Positions 1 through 9,971 are shown, counted from the first letter of the stretch. The stretch: DNA of 64,000 nucleotides from Pseudomonas denitrificans (nom. rej.) (GCF_008807415.1 NZ_CP043626.1:4874501-4938500), one strand, 5' to 3'. The notes: generated from the sequence alone by a model not told the origin. Translations and numbers: made by a program.

Positions 1-89
1 GAGCGCCCGGCCAGCACTGCGCTGACTGCCGCCTCCTGGCCGGGACGGAACTGGCGGAAGCCGAAGACACGTTCGAGGGTGTCGTGCAT
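1..89 (-). CDS. RecQ-family ATP-dependent DNA helicase, N-terminal fragment
   Basis: Only the first 29 codons lie in the window; the gene continues past the left edge. The translated start carries a Phe-Gly-Phe-Arg-Gln-Phe-Arg-Pro-Gly-Gln-Glu segment, which matches the motif 0 region of RecQ helicases just ahead of the Walker A loop. The ATG has an AAAGGAG ribosome site 8 bases upstream. RecQ proteins unwind DNA 3'->5' in recombination and fork repair. The helicase core cannot be seen, so the assignment rests on motif 0 alone. The motif differs from the RecQ start I recall for P. aeruginosa, so this may be a second RecQ paralogue. Confidence 0.6.
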   Translation of the reverse strand, partial: MHDTLERVFGFRQFRPGQEAAVSAVLAGR

Positions 90-137
90 GGGGGTAACTC
101 CTTTCATGGGCGTCCACCCAGCCTAGGAAGCGCTTTT

Positions 138-249
138 GTAGGAGCGCGCTTGCCAGCGAACGGGATTAGGAGCATTCGCCAACGGTACAGATTCTGCCAC
201 CTTGTAGGAGCGCGCCATGCGCGCGATCGCGGGCATGTCCCGCTCCTAC
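138..249. repeat. REP-like intergenic repeats (GTAGGAGCG family)
   Basis: Two copies of the common Pseudomonas extragenic repeat. One is a single arm at 138-161 (GTAGGAGCGCGCTTGCCAGC). The other is an inverted pair with GTAGGAGCG at 204-212 and CGCTCCTAC at 241-249. Both sit between the helicase start and the pckA terminator, which is typical for REP elements. Confidence 0.75.
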
Positions 250-270
250 AGGACTCTACCGGCGCAAATG

Positions 271-294
271 AAAAAGCCGCCCGAAGGCGGCTCT
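271..294 (-). terminator. Rho-independent terminator of pckA
   Basis: On the minus strand an AGCCGCC stem, a TTCG-type loop and a GGCGGCT stem are followed by five T residues. It lies 18 bases beyond the pckA stop codon. Confidence 0.85.
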
Positions 295-311
295 TTCCAG
301 AACGGGCTCGC

Positions 312-1853
312 TTACAGCTGCGGGCCGGCGTTCTTGATGGCGTCGCTCACGTCGAACTTCTGGAAGTTGTCGATGAACTTGGTGGCCAGGCCCTTGGCGG
401 CTTCGTCGTAGGCAGCCTTGTCTTCCCAGGTGTTGCGCGGGTTGAGCAGGACGGTGTCGACGCCCGGAACGGCCTTGGGCACGTCCAGGTTGATGATGTC
501 CAGGTGCTCGGTCTCGGCGCCGATCAGAGCACCGCTCTGGATGGCGGCGATCACGCCACGGGTGGTCGGGATGTTGAAGCGTTTGCCGACGCCGTAGCCA
601 CCACCGGTCCAGCCGGTGTTGACCAGGTAGACCTTGGAGCCGAAGGCCTTGATGCGCTTGATCAGCAGCTCGGCGTAGACGCCAGCCGGACGCGGGAAGA
701 ACGGTGCGCCGAAGCAGGTGGAGAAGGTCGACTTGATGCCGCCGCCCGAACCCATTTCGGTGGAACCGACCAGCGCGGTGTAGCCGGACAGGAAGTGGTA
801 GGCCGCCTGCTCGTTGTTCAGGATCGACACCGGCGGCAGTACGCCGGTCAGGTCGCAGGTCAGGAAGATCACGGCGTTCGGTTCGCCGCCGAGGTTCTGC
901 TCGGAACGCTTCTCGACGTTTTCCAGCGGGTAGGCCGCGCGGGAGTTCTGGGTCAGGCTGTCATCGGCGTAGTCCGGAGTGCGGTTTTCGTCGAGGACGA
1001 CGTTTTCCAGCACGGCGCCGAACTTGATGGCTTTCCAGATCACCGGCTCGTTCTTCTCGGACAGGTCGATGCACTTGGCATAGCAACCGCCTTCAATGTT
1101 GAAGACAACGCCTTCGCCCCAGCCGTGCTCGTCGTCGCCGATCAGGTAGCGGCTTTCGTCGGCGGACAGGGTGGTCTTGCCGGTGCCCGACAGGCCGAAG
1201 AACAGGGTCACGTCGCCCGCTTCGCCGATGTTGGCGGCGCAGTGCATCGGCAGCACGTCTTTTTCCGGCAGCAGGTAGTTCTGCACGCCGAACATGGCCT
1301 TCTTCATCTCACCGGCGTAGCGCATGCCGGCGATCAGCACCTTCTTCTGGGCGAAGTTGAGGATCACGCAGCCATCGGAGTTGGTGCCGTCACGCTCGGG
1401 CACGCACTCGAAGTTGGCGACGTTGAGAACCTGCCACTCTTCGCGGCCGGCCGGGTTGTACTGCTCGGGCTCGATGAACAGCGCACGGCCGAACAGGTTC
1501 TGCCAGGCGGTAGCGGTGGTCATCTTCACGGCCAGGTAGTGGTCGTGGGCCGAACCTACATGAACGTGGGAAACGAAATGGTCCTGGGCGTCATTGAAGG
1601 CCTGGACACGGTCCCACAGGGCATCGAACTTGTCGGCCGGGAACGGACGGTTGATGGCGCCCCATGCGATGGAATCCTTGCTGCCCGGCTCTTCGACGAT
1701 GAAACGGTCGGCAGGCGAGCGGCCGGTGCGGTGGCCGGTTTTCACCACGAGCGAGCCGTTGTCGGCGAGTTCGCCTTCGCCGCGGCGAATGGCTTCTTCC
1801 ACCAGTTGGGCAACGCTGATATCGGTGTAAACGGCTTTATTGGCTTGCGTCAT
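312..1853 (-). CDS. pckA: Phosphoenolpyruvate carboxykinase (ATP)
   Basis: This 513-residue protein is the usual length for the ATP-dependent enzyme. It decarboxylates and phosphorylates oxaloacetate to phosphoenolpyruvate, the first committed step of gluconeogenesis, in the cytosol. The P-loop Gly-Leu-Ser-Gly-Thr-Gly-Lys-Thr is at residues 220-227. The metal and substrate region Asn-Ile-Glu-Gly-Gly-Cys-Tyr-Ala-Lys is at about 252-260. The Arg-Ser-Pro-Ala-Asp-Arg segment near residue 45 is also typical. It is a single-gene unit with its own terminator, upstream of and codirectional with nothing except hslO 168 bases away. The start ATG encodes Met-Thr-Gln-Ala-Asn, as in related pseudomonads. 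Confidence 0.97.
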   Translation of the reverse strand: MTQANKAVYTDISVAQLVEEAIRRGEGELADNGSLVVKTGHRTGRSPADRFIVEEPGSKDSIAWGAINRPFPADKFDALWDRVQAFNDAQDHFVSHVHVGSAHDHYLAVKMTTATAWQNLFGRALFIEPEQYNPAGREEWQVLNVANFECVPERDGTNSDGCVILNFAQKKVLIAGMRYAGEMKKAMFGVQNYLLPEKDVLPMHCAANIGEAGDVTLFFGLSGTGKTTLSADESRYLIGDDEHGWGEGVVFNIEGGCYAKCIDLSEKNEPVIWKAIKFGAVLENVVLDENRTPDYADDSLTQNSRAAYPLENVEKRSEQNLGGEPNAVIFLTCDLTGVLPPVSILNNEQAAYHFLSGYTALVGSTEMGSGGGIKSTFSTCFGAPFFPRPAGVYAELLIKRIKAFGSKVYLVNTGWTGGGYGVGKRFNIPTTRGVIAAIQSGALIGAETEHLDIINLDVPKAVPGVDTVLLNPRNTWEDKAAYDEAAKGLATKFIDNFQKFDVSDAIKNAGPQL

Positions 1854-2021
1854 GTGGGTCCCCGTCGGCCGAAGCCGAGTCCTCCAAACATTGCGTAGTG
1901 ACTTCTGATTCCCACTACCGCGGAAAAAAGTCGCGGGATTATGCCAGAAAAGAACTGTTCTCGTGCAGCCTCTGATCTGGCGAGAGCGCCATTGGTTCGG
2001 CTATCGGACAAATCGATGCGG

Positions 2022-2915
2022 TCAATGGCGGGTTTCTGACGGTGTCTGGCTACCGCCGCCCGAGAACAGCTGGGCAACGTCCGAACCGTCGAACTGGTAG
2101 CGCTGGTTGCAGAACTGGCAGTCGATGACGATCTCGCCGTCCTCCTCGGCCAGCAGACGCTCGGCGTCTTCCTGCCCAAGACTGACCAGCGCGTTGGCCG
2201 AGCGTTCCCGCGAGCAGCTGCAGCGGAACACCAGCGGCTGCGGATCGAACAGGCGCACGTCGTCCTCGTGGTACAGGCGGTGCAGCACGGTGGCGTTGTC
2301 CAGGCCCAGCAGCTCCTCGGCGGTGAGGGTATCGGCCAGGGTGCTGACGTGCTGCCAGCTGGCTTCGCGCGACTCGGCGTCGCGCTGGCGGTCGGCCGGC
2401 AGTTGCTGCAGCAGCAGGCCACGGGCGCGGCGGCTGTCGGCGTTCAGCCAGAAACGGGTCGGCAGTTGCTCGGAGGTAGCGAAGTAGGTCGACAGGCAGT
2501 CCGCCAGGGTCGCGCCTTCCAGCGGCACGATGCCCTGGTAGCGCTTGCCGTTCTTCGGATCGACGGTGAGGGTCAGTACGCCCTCTGGCATCAGCTCCGG
2601 CAGACCGGCGGTATCGCCGATGGCGTCCGCGTCGTAGCGGGCCAGGCCGCGCACTTCGCGGTTGCTGGAGCACTCCACCATCAGCAGTGGCACGGCGCCA
2701 TTGGAGCGCGCCTGCAGCACCAGCAGACCATCGAACTTCAGGGTGCCGCAGAGCAGCGCGGCGGCGGCCAGCATTTCTCCCAGCAGTTGGGCAACCGGCT
2801 GTGGGTAGGGGTGCTTGGCCAGCACTTCGGCGAAGCTGCGGTCGAGCTCTACCAGCTCACCACGGACATCGGTGTTGTCGAACAGGAAACGCTGACTTTG
2901 ATCGATCTGGGACAT
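2022..2915 (-). CDS. hslO: Hsp33 redox-regulated chaperone
   Basis: Hsp33 is a cytosolic holdase that is switched on by oxidation of a zinc-bound cysteine cluster and protects unfolding proteins during oxidative and heat stress. The 297-residue product has the zinc cysteines at 232 and 234 (Cys-Ser-Cys) and 266 and 269 (Cys-Gln-Phe-Cys). The open frame extends 13 codons further upstream, but the Met-Ser-Gln-Ile-Asp-Gln start at 2915 matches the family N-terminus and gives the normal length. Downstream on the same strand is pckA, an arrangement kept in P. aeruginosa. Confidence 0.95.
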   Translation of the reverse strand: MSQIDQSQRFLFDNTDVRGELVELDRSFAEVLAKHPYPQPVAQLLGEMLAAAALLCGTLKFDGLLVLQARSNGAVPLLMVECSSNREVRGLARYDADAIGDTAGLPELMPEGVLTLTVDPKNGKRYQGIVPLEGATLADCLSTYFATSEQLPTRFWLNADSRRARGLLLQQLPADRQRDAESREASWQHVSTLADTLTAEELLGLDNATVLHRLYHEDDVRLFDPQPLVFRCSCSRERSANALVSLGQEDAERLLAEEDGEIVIDCQFCNQRYQFDGSDVAQLFSGGGSQTPSETRH

Positions 2916-3033
2916 GCTCTGCACAACGCTGCGATAGGCACAAATAAATGACAAGTTGATGGCAAAGGCCTATAAAGCGCGCTTTGCAGCACCCACCCAT
3001 ACTCGGGGGGTTCCGTAAGGGGGTATCGATTTT

Positions 3034-3834
3034 ATGGACAAAACCACGCCGTTCCAAGCCACCTGGTCCTGGAAGCCCTTCATCGCCTGTCACCTGATGG
3101 CGGTCGTCCTGCTCCTGCTGTGGCTCTGGGAGCCCGCTCGCAGCGCGATGGACCTGTTCGACTTCAGCCTGTTCAGCCTGCTCAACCAGCCGCTGGCGAC
3201 CAACGAAGCCTGGCGCCTGACCTGGGCCGTGGCGAGCACCCGGCCGTTCGACCTGCTGGTGGGGGTGATCCTGCTGCTGCTGATGATCCGTGGCGACTGG
3301 ATCTTCAAGGCCACGCAGGTCCGCGCGGCGACCTTCGGCTTTTTATGCGCAGCCGTCGTGCTGGTGGTCGTGCGCATCCTCTACGCCAAGGTCGCCCACA
3401 AGCTGGGCTGGCAGCACGCGAGCATTTCCAGCATCGCGCCGGATGCCGTACGCCTGGAGCACTTCTTCCCGCAATGGGAAGACACGCCCTTCGAGGTGAA
3501 GGACGAATCCGCCCGCAGCTTCCCCGGCGACCACGCCTCGGTGCTGCTGATCTGGGCGCTGTTCCTCACGCTGTTCGCCCGCAACGCCCTGCAGTGGGTG
3601 GTGATCTGGGGCCTGGCGCTGCTGTTCATGCTGCCGCGCCTGGTGGCCGGCGCGCACTGGGGCCAGGACGACTACATCGGCGGCGTGCAGATGGCGCTGG
3701 TGGCCCTGGCCTGGAGCTGCTTCACCCCCTTCGCCGCCAAGGGCAGCGCAGCCCTGGTGCGCTGGACCGATCCGCTGTTCCGCCTGGCCGCGCGGATTCC
3801 GCTGGTCAATCGCCTGAGCGTTATCGCGGCCTGA
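3034..3834 (+). CDS. PAP2-family membrane phosphatase
   Basis: This is a 266-residue multi-pass membrane protein of the type 2 phosphatidic acid phosphatase family. Members remove or transfer phosphate on lipid substrates such as undecaprenyl pyrophosphate or lipid A. The second signature is seen as Ser-Phe-Pro-Gly-Asp-His at 162-167, and the third as Pro-Arg-Leu-Val-Ala-Gly-Ala-His-Trp-Gly-Gln-Asp at 201-212, with the catalytic His at 208. Hydrophobic segments lie at about 18-32, 74-85, 102-115, 169-182 and 187-200. An AAGGGGG ribosome site is about 10 bases before the ATG. The gene is divergent from hslO. The exact lipid substrate cannot be read from the sequence. Confidence 0.85.
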   Translation: MDKTTPFQATWSWKPFIACHLMAVVLLLLWLWEPARSAMDLFDFSLFSLLNQPLATNEAWRLTWAVASTRPFDLLVGVILLLLMIRGDWIFKATQVRAATFGFLCAAVVLVVVRILYAKVAHKLGWQHASISSIAPDAVRLEHFFPQWEDTPFEVKDESARSFPGDHASVLLIWALFLTLFARNALQWVVIWGLALLFMLPRLVAGAHWGQDDYIGGVQMALVALAWSCFTPFAAKGSAALVRWTDPLFRLAARIPLVNRLSVIAA

Positions 3835-3983
3835 ACCGTCGGCCGGCGCCCGTGTGGCGCGCCGGCCGTTGCTCTCGACCAGAGCATCGGGATATATCCC
3901 ACAGCGATCTTCCGCGTTTCGTCGTGGTCAATGGAGCATCATCGCTCTCCCCGACCGGAGCCCCTCCAGGAGTTCGCCCCGCC

Positions 3984-4621
3984 ATGCTGATCGAAACCCG
4001 CGCCATCCTGCTCGACATGGACGGCACCCTGGTGCAGTCCACCGCCGCCGTCGAAGTCATCTGGAGCCTGTGGTGCCAGCGCCACGGCCTGCCGCCGGAG
4101 GCTGCGCTATCGATCTGCCACGGCGTGCGCTCGCAGGACGTGATCGGCCGCCTCGCGCCGCACCTGGAGCTGGCGGAAGAACTGGCGTTCCTGCACGAAC
4201 TGGAACTCGAGCACGTAGCGCAACCGTCCATCGTGGGCGGCGCCGACCGTTTCCTCGGCACCCTGACCGGCCAGCCCTGGGCGGTGGTCACCTCCGCCAG
4301 CCGCGCGATTGCCCTGGATCGCCTCGCCCTCTGCGGCCTGCCGCTGCCGGATGTGCTGGTCGGTTCCGATGACGTCAGCGCCGGCAAGCCGGACCCGCAA
4401 CCCTACCGGCTCGGCGCCCAGCGCCTGGGCATGGCGGCGCAGGACTGCCTGGCCTTCGAAGACGCCCCGGCCGGCGTGCAGAGCGCGCTGGACGCTGGCT
4501 GCCAGGTGATCCAGATCGGCATCGGCAGCGCTTTCGATCCGCGCGTGCGCGCCGTGGTGCCGGACTGGTCACCGCTGAGCCTGAAGGCCGCGAACGGCAA
4601 ACTGCTGATCGAACTGCCCGA

Positions 4622-4631
<10 letters not shown>
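3984..4631 (+). CDS. HAD-superfamily sugar-phosphatase-like hydrolase
   Basis: A 215-residue HAD-IA phosphatase. The nucleophile motif Asp-Met-Asp-Gly-Thr-Leu has Asp11 and Asp13. Motif II is the Thr-Ser-Ala-Ser near residue 100. The Lys of Gly-Lys-Pro-Asp-Pro and the Phe-Glu-Asp-Ala-Pro-Ala-Gly motif complete the active site. This set resembles glycerol-3-phosphate and sugar phosphatases. The frame is open far upstream through the PAP2 gene, but the ATG at 3984, with AGGAG 11 bases before it, is the first start that keeps the HAD fold. Its 3' end overlaps the convergent hslR gene by 10 bases. The substrate is unknown. Confidence 0.85.
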
Positions 4632-5014
<383 letters not shown>

Positions 5015-5115
5015 TTCACAACCTCGTCATGCGGGTCTGAGAGTGTACCCCGCGCCCCGCTGGCGGGGCACAAGCGGCCTGACTAGAATGCCGGCAAACG
5101 CCGGGGACACCAGCC

Positions 5116-5592
5116 TTGAAGACTTTCGACCAGCTGTCGGTAATTGGTCTGCGTGAATGGATCGCCCTGCCCGAACTGGGCATGGTCGGCCTGCGCGCGA
5201 AGATCGACACCGGCGCCAGCACCTCCAGCCTGCATGCCAGCGACATCGTGCCCTTCGAGCGCAACGGGCAGAGCTGGGTGCGCTTCGTCGCGCACCTGGG
5301 CACCCAGGTGCAGCGTCGCCATCGCTGCGAAGCGCCGGTGGTGACGATGAAGACCATCAAGAGCTCCAACGGCCAGGCCCAGACCCGCTACGTGATCCGC
5401 ACCCTGCTGGCGCTGGGCGACCGCGCCTGGTCGGTGGAATTCACCCTGGCCTGCCGCAAGACCATGCGCTACCGCGTGCTGCTAGGCTCCAAGGCTCTTG
5501 TGCAGGGCCAACTGGTGGTCAACCCCGGCCTCACCTACGTGCAAGACAAACCCCTCATCATGGTTCCCGCCACCCTTCCAGGTGATCAATGA
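5116..5592 (+). CDS. rimB: RimB retropepsin-like protease (RimK-associated)
   Basis: This 158-residue protein carries an Asp-Thr-Gly-Ala motif (residues 32-35) within [15 protein letters not shown], the active-site loop of retropepsin-like aspartic proteases. In Pseudomonas the RimB protein works with RimK in the control of ribosomal S6 glutamylation. The likely start is a TTG at 5116 with a weak GGGGA upstream; the next in-frame ATG is 23 codons later and would leave only 8 residues before the catalytic Asp. Its stop overlaps the rimK start in an ATGA, which points to translational coupling. Confidence 0.88.
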   Translation: MKTFDQLSVIGLREWIALPELGMVGLRAKIDTGASTSSLHASDIVPFERNGQSWVRFVAHLGTQVQRRHRCEAPVVTMKTIKSSNGQAQTRYVIRTLLALGDRAWSVEFTLACRKTMRYRVLLGSKALVQGQLVVNPGLTYVQDKPLIMVPATLPGDQ

Positions 5593-6494
5593 AAATTGCT
5601 GTGCTGTCGCGCAATCCGCGCCTGTATTCCACCCGTCGGCTGGTAGAGGCCGGGCAGCAACGCGGCCACGAGATGGTGGTGATCGACACCCTCCGCGCCT
5701 ACATGAACATCGCCAGCCACAAGCCGCAGATCCACTACCGCGGCAAGCCGCTGGAAGGTTTCGACGCGGTGATCCCGCGCATCGGCGCCTCGGTGACCTT
5801 CTATGGCTGCGCCGTGCTGCGCCAGTTCGAGATGATGGGCGTCTTCCCGCTCAACGAGTCGGTGGCCATCGCCCGTTCCCGCGACAAGCTGCGTTCGCTG
5901 CAGCTGCTGTCGCGCAAGGGCATCGGCCTGCCGGTGACCGGTTTCGCCCACTCCCCCGATGACGTGCCGGACCTGATCGAGATGGTCGGTGGCGCGCCAC
6001 TGGTGATCAAGCTGCTGGAAGGCACCCAGGGCATCGGCGTGGTCCTCTGCGAGACGGAGAAGGCCGCCGAATCGGTGCTGGAGGCCTTCATGGGGCTCAA
6101 GCACAACATCATGGTGCAGGAGTACATCAAGGAAGCCGGCGGTGCCGACATCCGCTGCTTCGTGGTCGGCGACAAGGTGATCGCCTCGATGAAGCGCCAG
6201 GCCGCGGCCGGCGAGTTCCGCTCCAACCTGCACCGCGGCGGCAGCGCCAGCCTGATCAAGATCACCCCGGAGGAGCGCATGACCGCCATCCGCGCCGCCA
6301 AGGTGATGGGCCTGCACGTCGCCGGCGTCGACATCCTGCGCTCCAACCATGGGCCGCTGGTGATGGAGGTGAACTCCTCGCCGGGCCTGGAAGGCATCGA
6401 GACCACCACCGGCAAGGACATCGCCGGGGTGATCATCGAGTACCTGGAGAAGAATGGCGGGCCGCATCTGGCGCGGACCAAAGGCAAGGGGTGA
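5589..6494 (+). CDS. rimK: Ribosomal protein S6 glutamate ligase
   Basis: RimK is an ATP-grasp ligase that adds glutamates to the C-terminus of ribosomal protein S6 and alters the ribosome and proteome. The 301-residue length is standard. The ATP-grasp core is visible from about residue 100 (Ile-Ala-Arg-Ser-Arg-Asp-Lys), through [10 protein letters not shown] near 140, to the metal-binding [11 protein letters not shown] near 260. It is coupled to rimB by a 4-base overlap. No rimA gene is seen upstream. Confidence 0.96.
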   Translation: MKIAVLSRNPRLYSTRRLVEAGQQRGHEMVVIDTLRAYMNIASHKPQIHYRGKPLEGFDAVIPRIGASVTFYGCAVLRQFEMMGVFPLNESVAIARSRDKLRSLQLLSRKGIGLPVTGFAHSPDDVPDLIEMVGGAPLVIKLLEGTQGIGVVLCETEKAAESVLEAFMGLKHNIMVQEYIKEAGGADIRCFVVGDKVIASMKRQAAAGEFRSNLHRGGSASLIKITPEERMTAIRAAKVMGLHVAGVDILRSNHGPLVMEVNSSPGLEGIETTTGKDIAGVIIEYLEKNGGPHLARTKGKG

Positions 6495-6514
6495 GCCGGG
6501 GCTCTTGCTTTTTG

Positions 6515-6655
6515 TAGGAGCGAGCTTGCTCGCGAACCTTCCCTCACTCCGCGCACCAAACGGCGGATAAAGCGTTCCGCTTTATTCGCCCTACGGGAGC
6601 GAGCCTCCTGTCTGCGTTGTCACGCTGAACCATTCGCGAGCAAGCTCGCTCCTAA
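6515..6655. repeat. Inverted pair of REP elements
   Basis: One arm at 6515-6539 contains GTAGGAGCGAGCTTGCTCG. Its reverse complement is at 6633-6655, about 95 bases away. The pair lies between rimK and ldcA, and transcribed together the arms could form a long stem. This is the same family as the repeats at 138-249 and 22434-22488. Confidence 0.85.
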
Positions 6656-6684
6656 GTTTCTCCTGATGTAATCGGAATCCATCC

Positions 6685-7614
6685 ATGCCCGCTTCCCGCC
6701 CCCACGCCGAACTCACCTGGTCGCCCATCGAGGGCCGCGTCGCGCTGGTCGCGCCGGCCTCGGCAATTGCCGAGGAGGTGCTGGAAGCCACCCTGCGCCA
6801 GCTGGAGGTGCAGGGCATCGACTACCACCTGGGCGAGCACGCCGACGCCCGCTACCGCTACCTGGCCGGCACGCCGGAGCAACGCCTGGAAGACTTCCAC
6901 GCCGCCTTCGAGCGAGAAGACGTCAGCGCCGTCTGGTGCCTGCGTGGCGGCTACGGCTGTGGACAACTCATCCCGCAGCTGGACTGGCAGCGCCTCAAGG
7001 CCGCCTCGCCGCGCCCGCTGATCGGCTTCTCGGACATCTCCATCCTGCTCAGCGCCTTCCACCGCCAGGGCCTGCCGGCGATCCATGGCATGGTCGCCAC
7101 CGGCCTCGGTCTGCAGCCGCTGAGCGCACCCAGCGAGCAGCGTGAACGCCTGGCCTCGCTGGCCTCGATCAGCCACGTACTGGCCGGCGGCCCCGGCAAG
7201 CTGGCGGTGCAGCACCTGGCAGGGCCGAAGGCGGCTGTGGAAGGCGAACTGATCGGCGGCAACCTCACCGCACTGGCCTGCATGGCCGGCACAGCAGGCG
7301 CGCTGTACGTGCCGGACGGCGCGATCCTTATCCTCGAGGACGTCGGCGAACCCTACTACCGTCTGGAGCGCAGCCTCTGGCAACTGCTGAACAGCCTGGA
7401 CGGCGCACGCCTGGGCGCGGTCTGCCTCGGCACCTTCACCGATTGCCCGCGCAAGGGCGTGGCCCACAGCCTGGAAGAAATCTTCGCCGAGTACGCCGCG
7501 CAGCTGGGCGTGCCGCTCTACCACGGACTGCCCAGCGGCCACGGCGCGCACAACCGCGCCTGGCCCTATGGGCGCCAGGCGGTGCTGGAAGGCAAATCCC
7601 TGCGCTGGGATTAG
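6685..7614 (+). CDS. ldcA: Muramoyltetrapeptide LD-carboxypeptidase (S66)
   Basis: LdcA cleaves the bond between meso-diaminopimelate and the terminal D-Ala of tetrapeptides in cytoplasmic murein recycling. The 309-residue protein belongs to serine peptidase family S66. The nucleophile lies in Ile-Gly-Phe-Ser-Asp-Ile-Ser, Ser116. The Cys-Leu-Arg-Gly-Gly-Tyr-Gly segment at 85-91 and the Leu-Glu-Asp-Val-Gly-Glu segment in the C-terminal half (catalytic Glu region) fit, as does His in Gly-Leu-Pro-Ser-Gly-His near residue 285. The P. aeruginosa orthologue has a solved structure. The last 4 bases overlap the convergent amgS. Confidence 0.93.
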   Translation: MPASRPHAELTWSPIEGRVALVAPASAIAEEVLEATLRQLEVQGIDYHLGEHADARYRYLAGTPEQRLEDFHAAFEREDVSAVWCLRGGYGCGQLIPQLDWQRLKAASPRPLIGFSDISILLSAFHRQGLPAIHGMVATGLGLQPLSAPSEQRERLASLASISHVLAGGPGKLAVQHLAGPKAAVEGELIGGNLTALACMAGTAGALYVPDGAILILEDVGEPYYRLERSLWQLLNSLDGARLGAVCLGTFTDCPRKGVAHSLEEIFAEYAAQLGVPLYHGLPSGHGAHNRAWPYGRQAVLEGKSLRWD

Positions 7615-8930
7615 TGCGCGTCGCGCGGCAGCAGCAACCCCAACGGCAGGCAGACGCGCGCTTCCACGCCACCGCCCTCGCGGTTGCGCAGCTCGATGCT
7701 GCCGCCGTGCTGTTCGGCGATGCGTTTGACGATGGCCAGCCCGAGGCCGGTGCCCTTGCCACCGCGCGCTTTATCGCCACGGAAGAAGGGGTTGAAGATG
7801 TTTTCCAGCTCCTGCGGATCGACCCCCGCGCCACGGTCCAGCACGCTGAGCACCACGTAGGGCGCGCCGCCACCGCCCGCCACGTGGGCTGCCACTTCGA
7901 CCTTGCCGCCGCCGTGGTTCAGGCCGTTCTCGATCAGGTTGCCAAGCAGGCGCTTGATCGATACTCGGCGGAAGCGGAACAGCGGCAGTGTCTCCAGGCA
8001 CAGGCGCACGCGGTTGCCGCTCTGGTTGAAGGCGTCGGCCACCTCGCGGATCAGGTCGGCGAGGTCGCCCTCTTCCACCGACTCGTCGCGGCCATCGCGG
8101 ATGAAGGCGAGGAACTGGTCGAGGATGGCGTCCATGTCCTCGATGTCACGAACCATGTCCTCGACCATCTCGCGGTCGCTGTCGGGCATCAGTTCCAGTG
8201 ACAGGCGCAGGCGCGTCAGCGGCGTGCGCAGGTCGTGGGAAACCCCCGCCAGCATCAGCTCGCGCTCGCGACCGGCCTGCTCGACATCGTCGGCCATCTG
8301 GTTGAACGCGCGGTACACCTCGGCCATCTCGCTGGGCGTTTCCGGCCCCAGCGGCAGGCGCACGCTGCGCCCCTTGCCGAACTCGCGGGAGGCGAAGACC
8401 AGGCGCTTGAGCGGCTGGCTGAGCAGGCGCACGAAGATCCAGGCGGCAGCGGTGGACAGCAGGCCGATGCCGAGGAACCAGCCCAGCACGCTCCAGATCT
8501 GCTGGCCGCGCAGCGGGTGCGGGTAGAGCGGCACGCCGATCCAGCCGTCACCCAGGGTCGGCGCGCGAACCCAGAGCATCGATGGATGGTGGATACGCAG
8601 GCGGGTCTCGGTGTCGATGCCCAGCTCCATGCGCATCTGCCGCTGGAAGATTTCCGTGTAAGGCCAGTGCACTTCCTCCGGCTGCCCCTGCTCGTGGGGC
8701 GCCCACTTCAACCCGGCGGACTGGGCGATGGCCTCGCGCGACTTCTCGTCCGCCGCCCAGTAGGCGCGCACGGTCAGCGCCGCGCCATGGCTGTACTGGC
8801 GGTCGACCAGCATGTCTTCGTTCATCAGCAGGTACACCAGGGTCAGCGCCTTGGAGAACAGCACGACGATGAGCACCAGCCAGAGGGTGCGGGCGAAGAA
8901 GCTTTGCGGGAACCAGAGGGGTGTTTTCAA
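7611..8930 (-). CDS. amgS: Envelope-stress sensor histidine kinase AmgS (EnvZ-like)
   Basis: A 439-residue inner-membrane sensor kinase. Transmembrane segments at about 12-35 and 146-168 enclose a periplasmic domain. A HAMP linker follows, then the phospho-accepting His232 in Gly-Val-Ser-His-Asp-Leu-Arg-Thr-Pro-Leu. The N box (Asn-Leu-Ile-Glu-Asn-Gly-Leu-Asn-His) and the G box (Gly-Lys-Gly-Thr-Gly-Leu-Gly-Leu-Ala) are intact. In P. aeruginosa AmgRS responds to misfolded membrane protein and supports intrinsic aminoglycoside tolerance. It follows amgR on the same strand with a 61-base gap. The name rests on neighbourhood and EnvZ/OmpR similarity. Confidence 0.9.
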   Translation of the reverse strand: MKTPLWFPQSFFARTLWLVLIVVLFSKALTLVYLLMNEDMLVDRQYSHGAALTVRAYWAADEKSREAIAQSAGLKWAPHEQGQPEEVHWPYTEIFQRQMRMELGIDTETRLRIHHPSMLWVRAPTLGDGWIGVPLYPHPLRGQQIWSVLGWFLGIGLLSTAAAWIFVRLLSQPLKRLVFASREFGKGRSVRLPLGPETPSEMAEVYRAFNQMADDVEQAGRERELMLAGVSHDLRTPLTRLRLSLELMPDSDREMVEDMVRDIEDMDAILDQFLAFIRDGRDESVEEGDLADLIREVADAFNQSGNRVRLCLETLPLFRFRRVSIKRLLGNLIENGLNHGGGKVEVAAHVAGGGGAPYVVLSVLDRGAGVDPQELENIFNPFFRGDKARGGKGTGLGLAIVKRIAEQHGGSIELRNREGGGVEARVCLPLGLLLPRDAH

Positions 8931-8991
8931 GAGGGCGTTACCAGCGGAACACGAACGGCCGGGGCGAAGGACTCCGCCCCGGCGGGGTCAA

Positions 8992-9732
8992 TCACTTGCG
9001 GGCGGCGCCGTCCGGCACGAATACGTAACCCACGCCCCAGACGGTCTGGATGTAGCGCGGCTTCGACGGATCGGGCTCGATCAGCCGGCGCAAACGGGAA
9101 ATCTGCACGTCGATGGAGCGCTCCAGGGCGTCCCACTCGCGGCCGCGAGCCAGGTTCATCAGCTTGTCGCGGGTCAGCGGCTCGCGCGCATGCTGCACCA
9201 GGGCCTTGAGCACGGCGAACTCACCGGTGGTGAGCATGTGCACTTCCTCGCCCTTCTTCAGCTCGCGGGTAGCCAGGTGCAGCTCGTAGTCGCCGAAGGT
9301 CACGACCTCGTCCTCGCCCGCCGGCGCGCCCGGTACCAGCGGCGCCTGGCGGCGCAGCACGGCCTTGATCCGCGCCAGCAGTTCGCGCGGGTTGAAGGGC
9401 TTGGCCAGGTAGTCGTCGGCGCCCTGCTCAAGGCCGGAGATACGGCTGGACTCGTCGCCCTTGGCGGTGAGCATGATGATCGGGATCTGGTTGTTCGACT
9501 CGCGCAGGCGCTTGCACGCGGAGAGGCCATCCTCGCCGGGCATCATCAGGTCCAGCACCACCAGCTGGAACAGCTCGCGGGCCAGCAGGCGGTCCATCTG
9601 CTCGGTGTTTTCGACGGCGCGGACACGGTAACCCTGCTCATCGAGGAAGCGTTCCAGCAGACGGCGCAGGCGCGCATCGTCATCGACCACGAGGATCTTT
9701 TCGCCTTCCGGCAGGGTGGCAGCGTTGGTCAT
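8992..9732 (-). CDS. amgR: OmpR-family response regulator AmgR
   Basis: The 246-residue protein has a receiver domain (residues 12-125) with acidic pocket Asp17-Asp18-Asp19, phospho-acceptor Asp61 in Val-Leu-Asp-Leu-Met-Met-Pro-Gly and the conserved Lys of Ala-Lys-Pro-Phe. A winged-helix DNA-binding domain fills the C-terminal half and ends in the Val-Trp-Gly-Val-Gly-Tyr signature. It is the first gene of the amgR-amgS operon and divergent from tex. In P. aeruginosa AmgR controls membrane-stress and protease genes. Confidence 0.92.
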   Translation of the reverse strand: MTNAATLPEGEKILVVDDDARLRRLLERFLDEQGYRVRAVENTEQMDRLLARELFQLVVLDLMMPGEDGLSACKRLRESNNQIPIIMLTAKGDESSRISGLEQGADDYLAKPFNPRELLARIKAVLRRQAPLVPGAPAGEDEVVTFGDYELHLATRELKKGEEVHMLTTGEFAVLKALVQHAREPLTRDKLMNLARGREWDALERSIDVQISRLRRLIEPDPSKPRYIQTVWGVGYVFVPDGAARK

Positions 9733-9850
9733 GGAAACTCCCAGAATCTGATTCGACGGGCATTATCGCCCAGCCGCCGCGCATCACGGCCTGTCCATTG
9801 TTAGCAGATTTTTCCCCGACCAGTCGCCCACCCGGTGAAATTGTCGTGGG

Positions 9851-9971
9851 TATAATGCGGCGCTTTTGCGGCGGGGCGTTGTCACAGAGCCTGTCGAATG
9901 ACCGGGAAGCCCGGCATTGGCGCTCTGTTATGGGCCTTTCGATGATCCTGCGAGCTAGCGCAGCAGATCAT
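9851..9971 (+). promoter_or_regulatory. tex promoter -10 and structured 5' leader
   Basis: A perfect TATAAT at 9851-9856 would start a transcript with a leader of about 140 bases. The leader folds into two strong hairpins. The first has ACAGAGC (9884-9890) paired with GCTCTGT (9922-9928), enclosing AATG-A-CCGGG / CCCGG-CATT (9897-9918). The second has ATGATC-CTGCG (9942-9952) paired with CGCAG-CA-GATCAT (9959-9971). A 15-codon ORF runs from 9898 to 9945 inside the first hairpin but has no good ribosome site. No convincing -35 box is seen. The tex ribosome site AGGTGG is at 9997-10002, just past the second hairpin. Confidence 0.5.

Noticed and set aside
2956..2976. Promoter TTGATG / TATAAA upstream of the PAP2 gene
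   Set aside because: The two boxes are separated by only 9 bases, far from the 16-18 needed.
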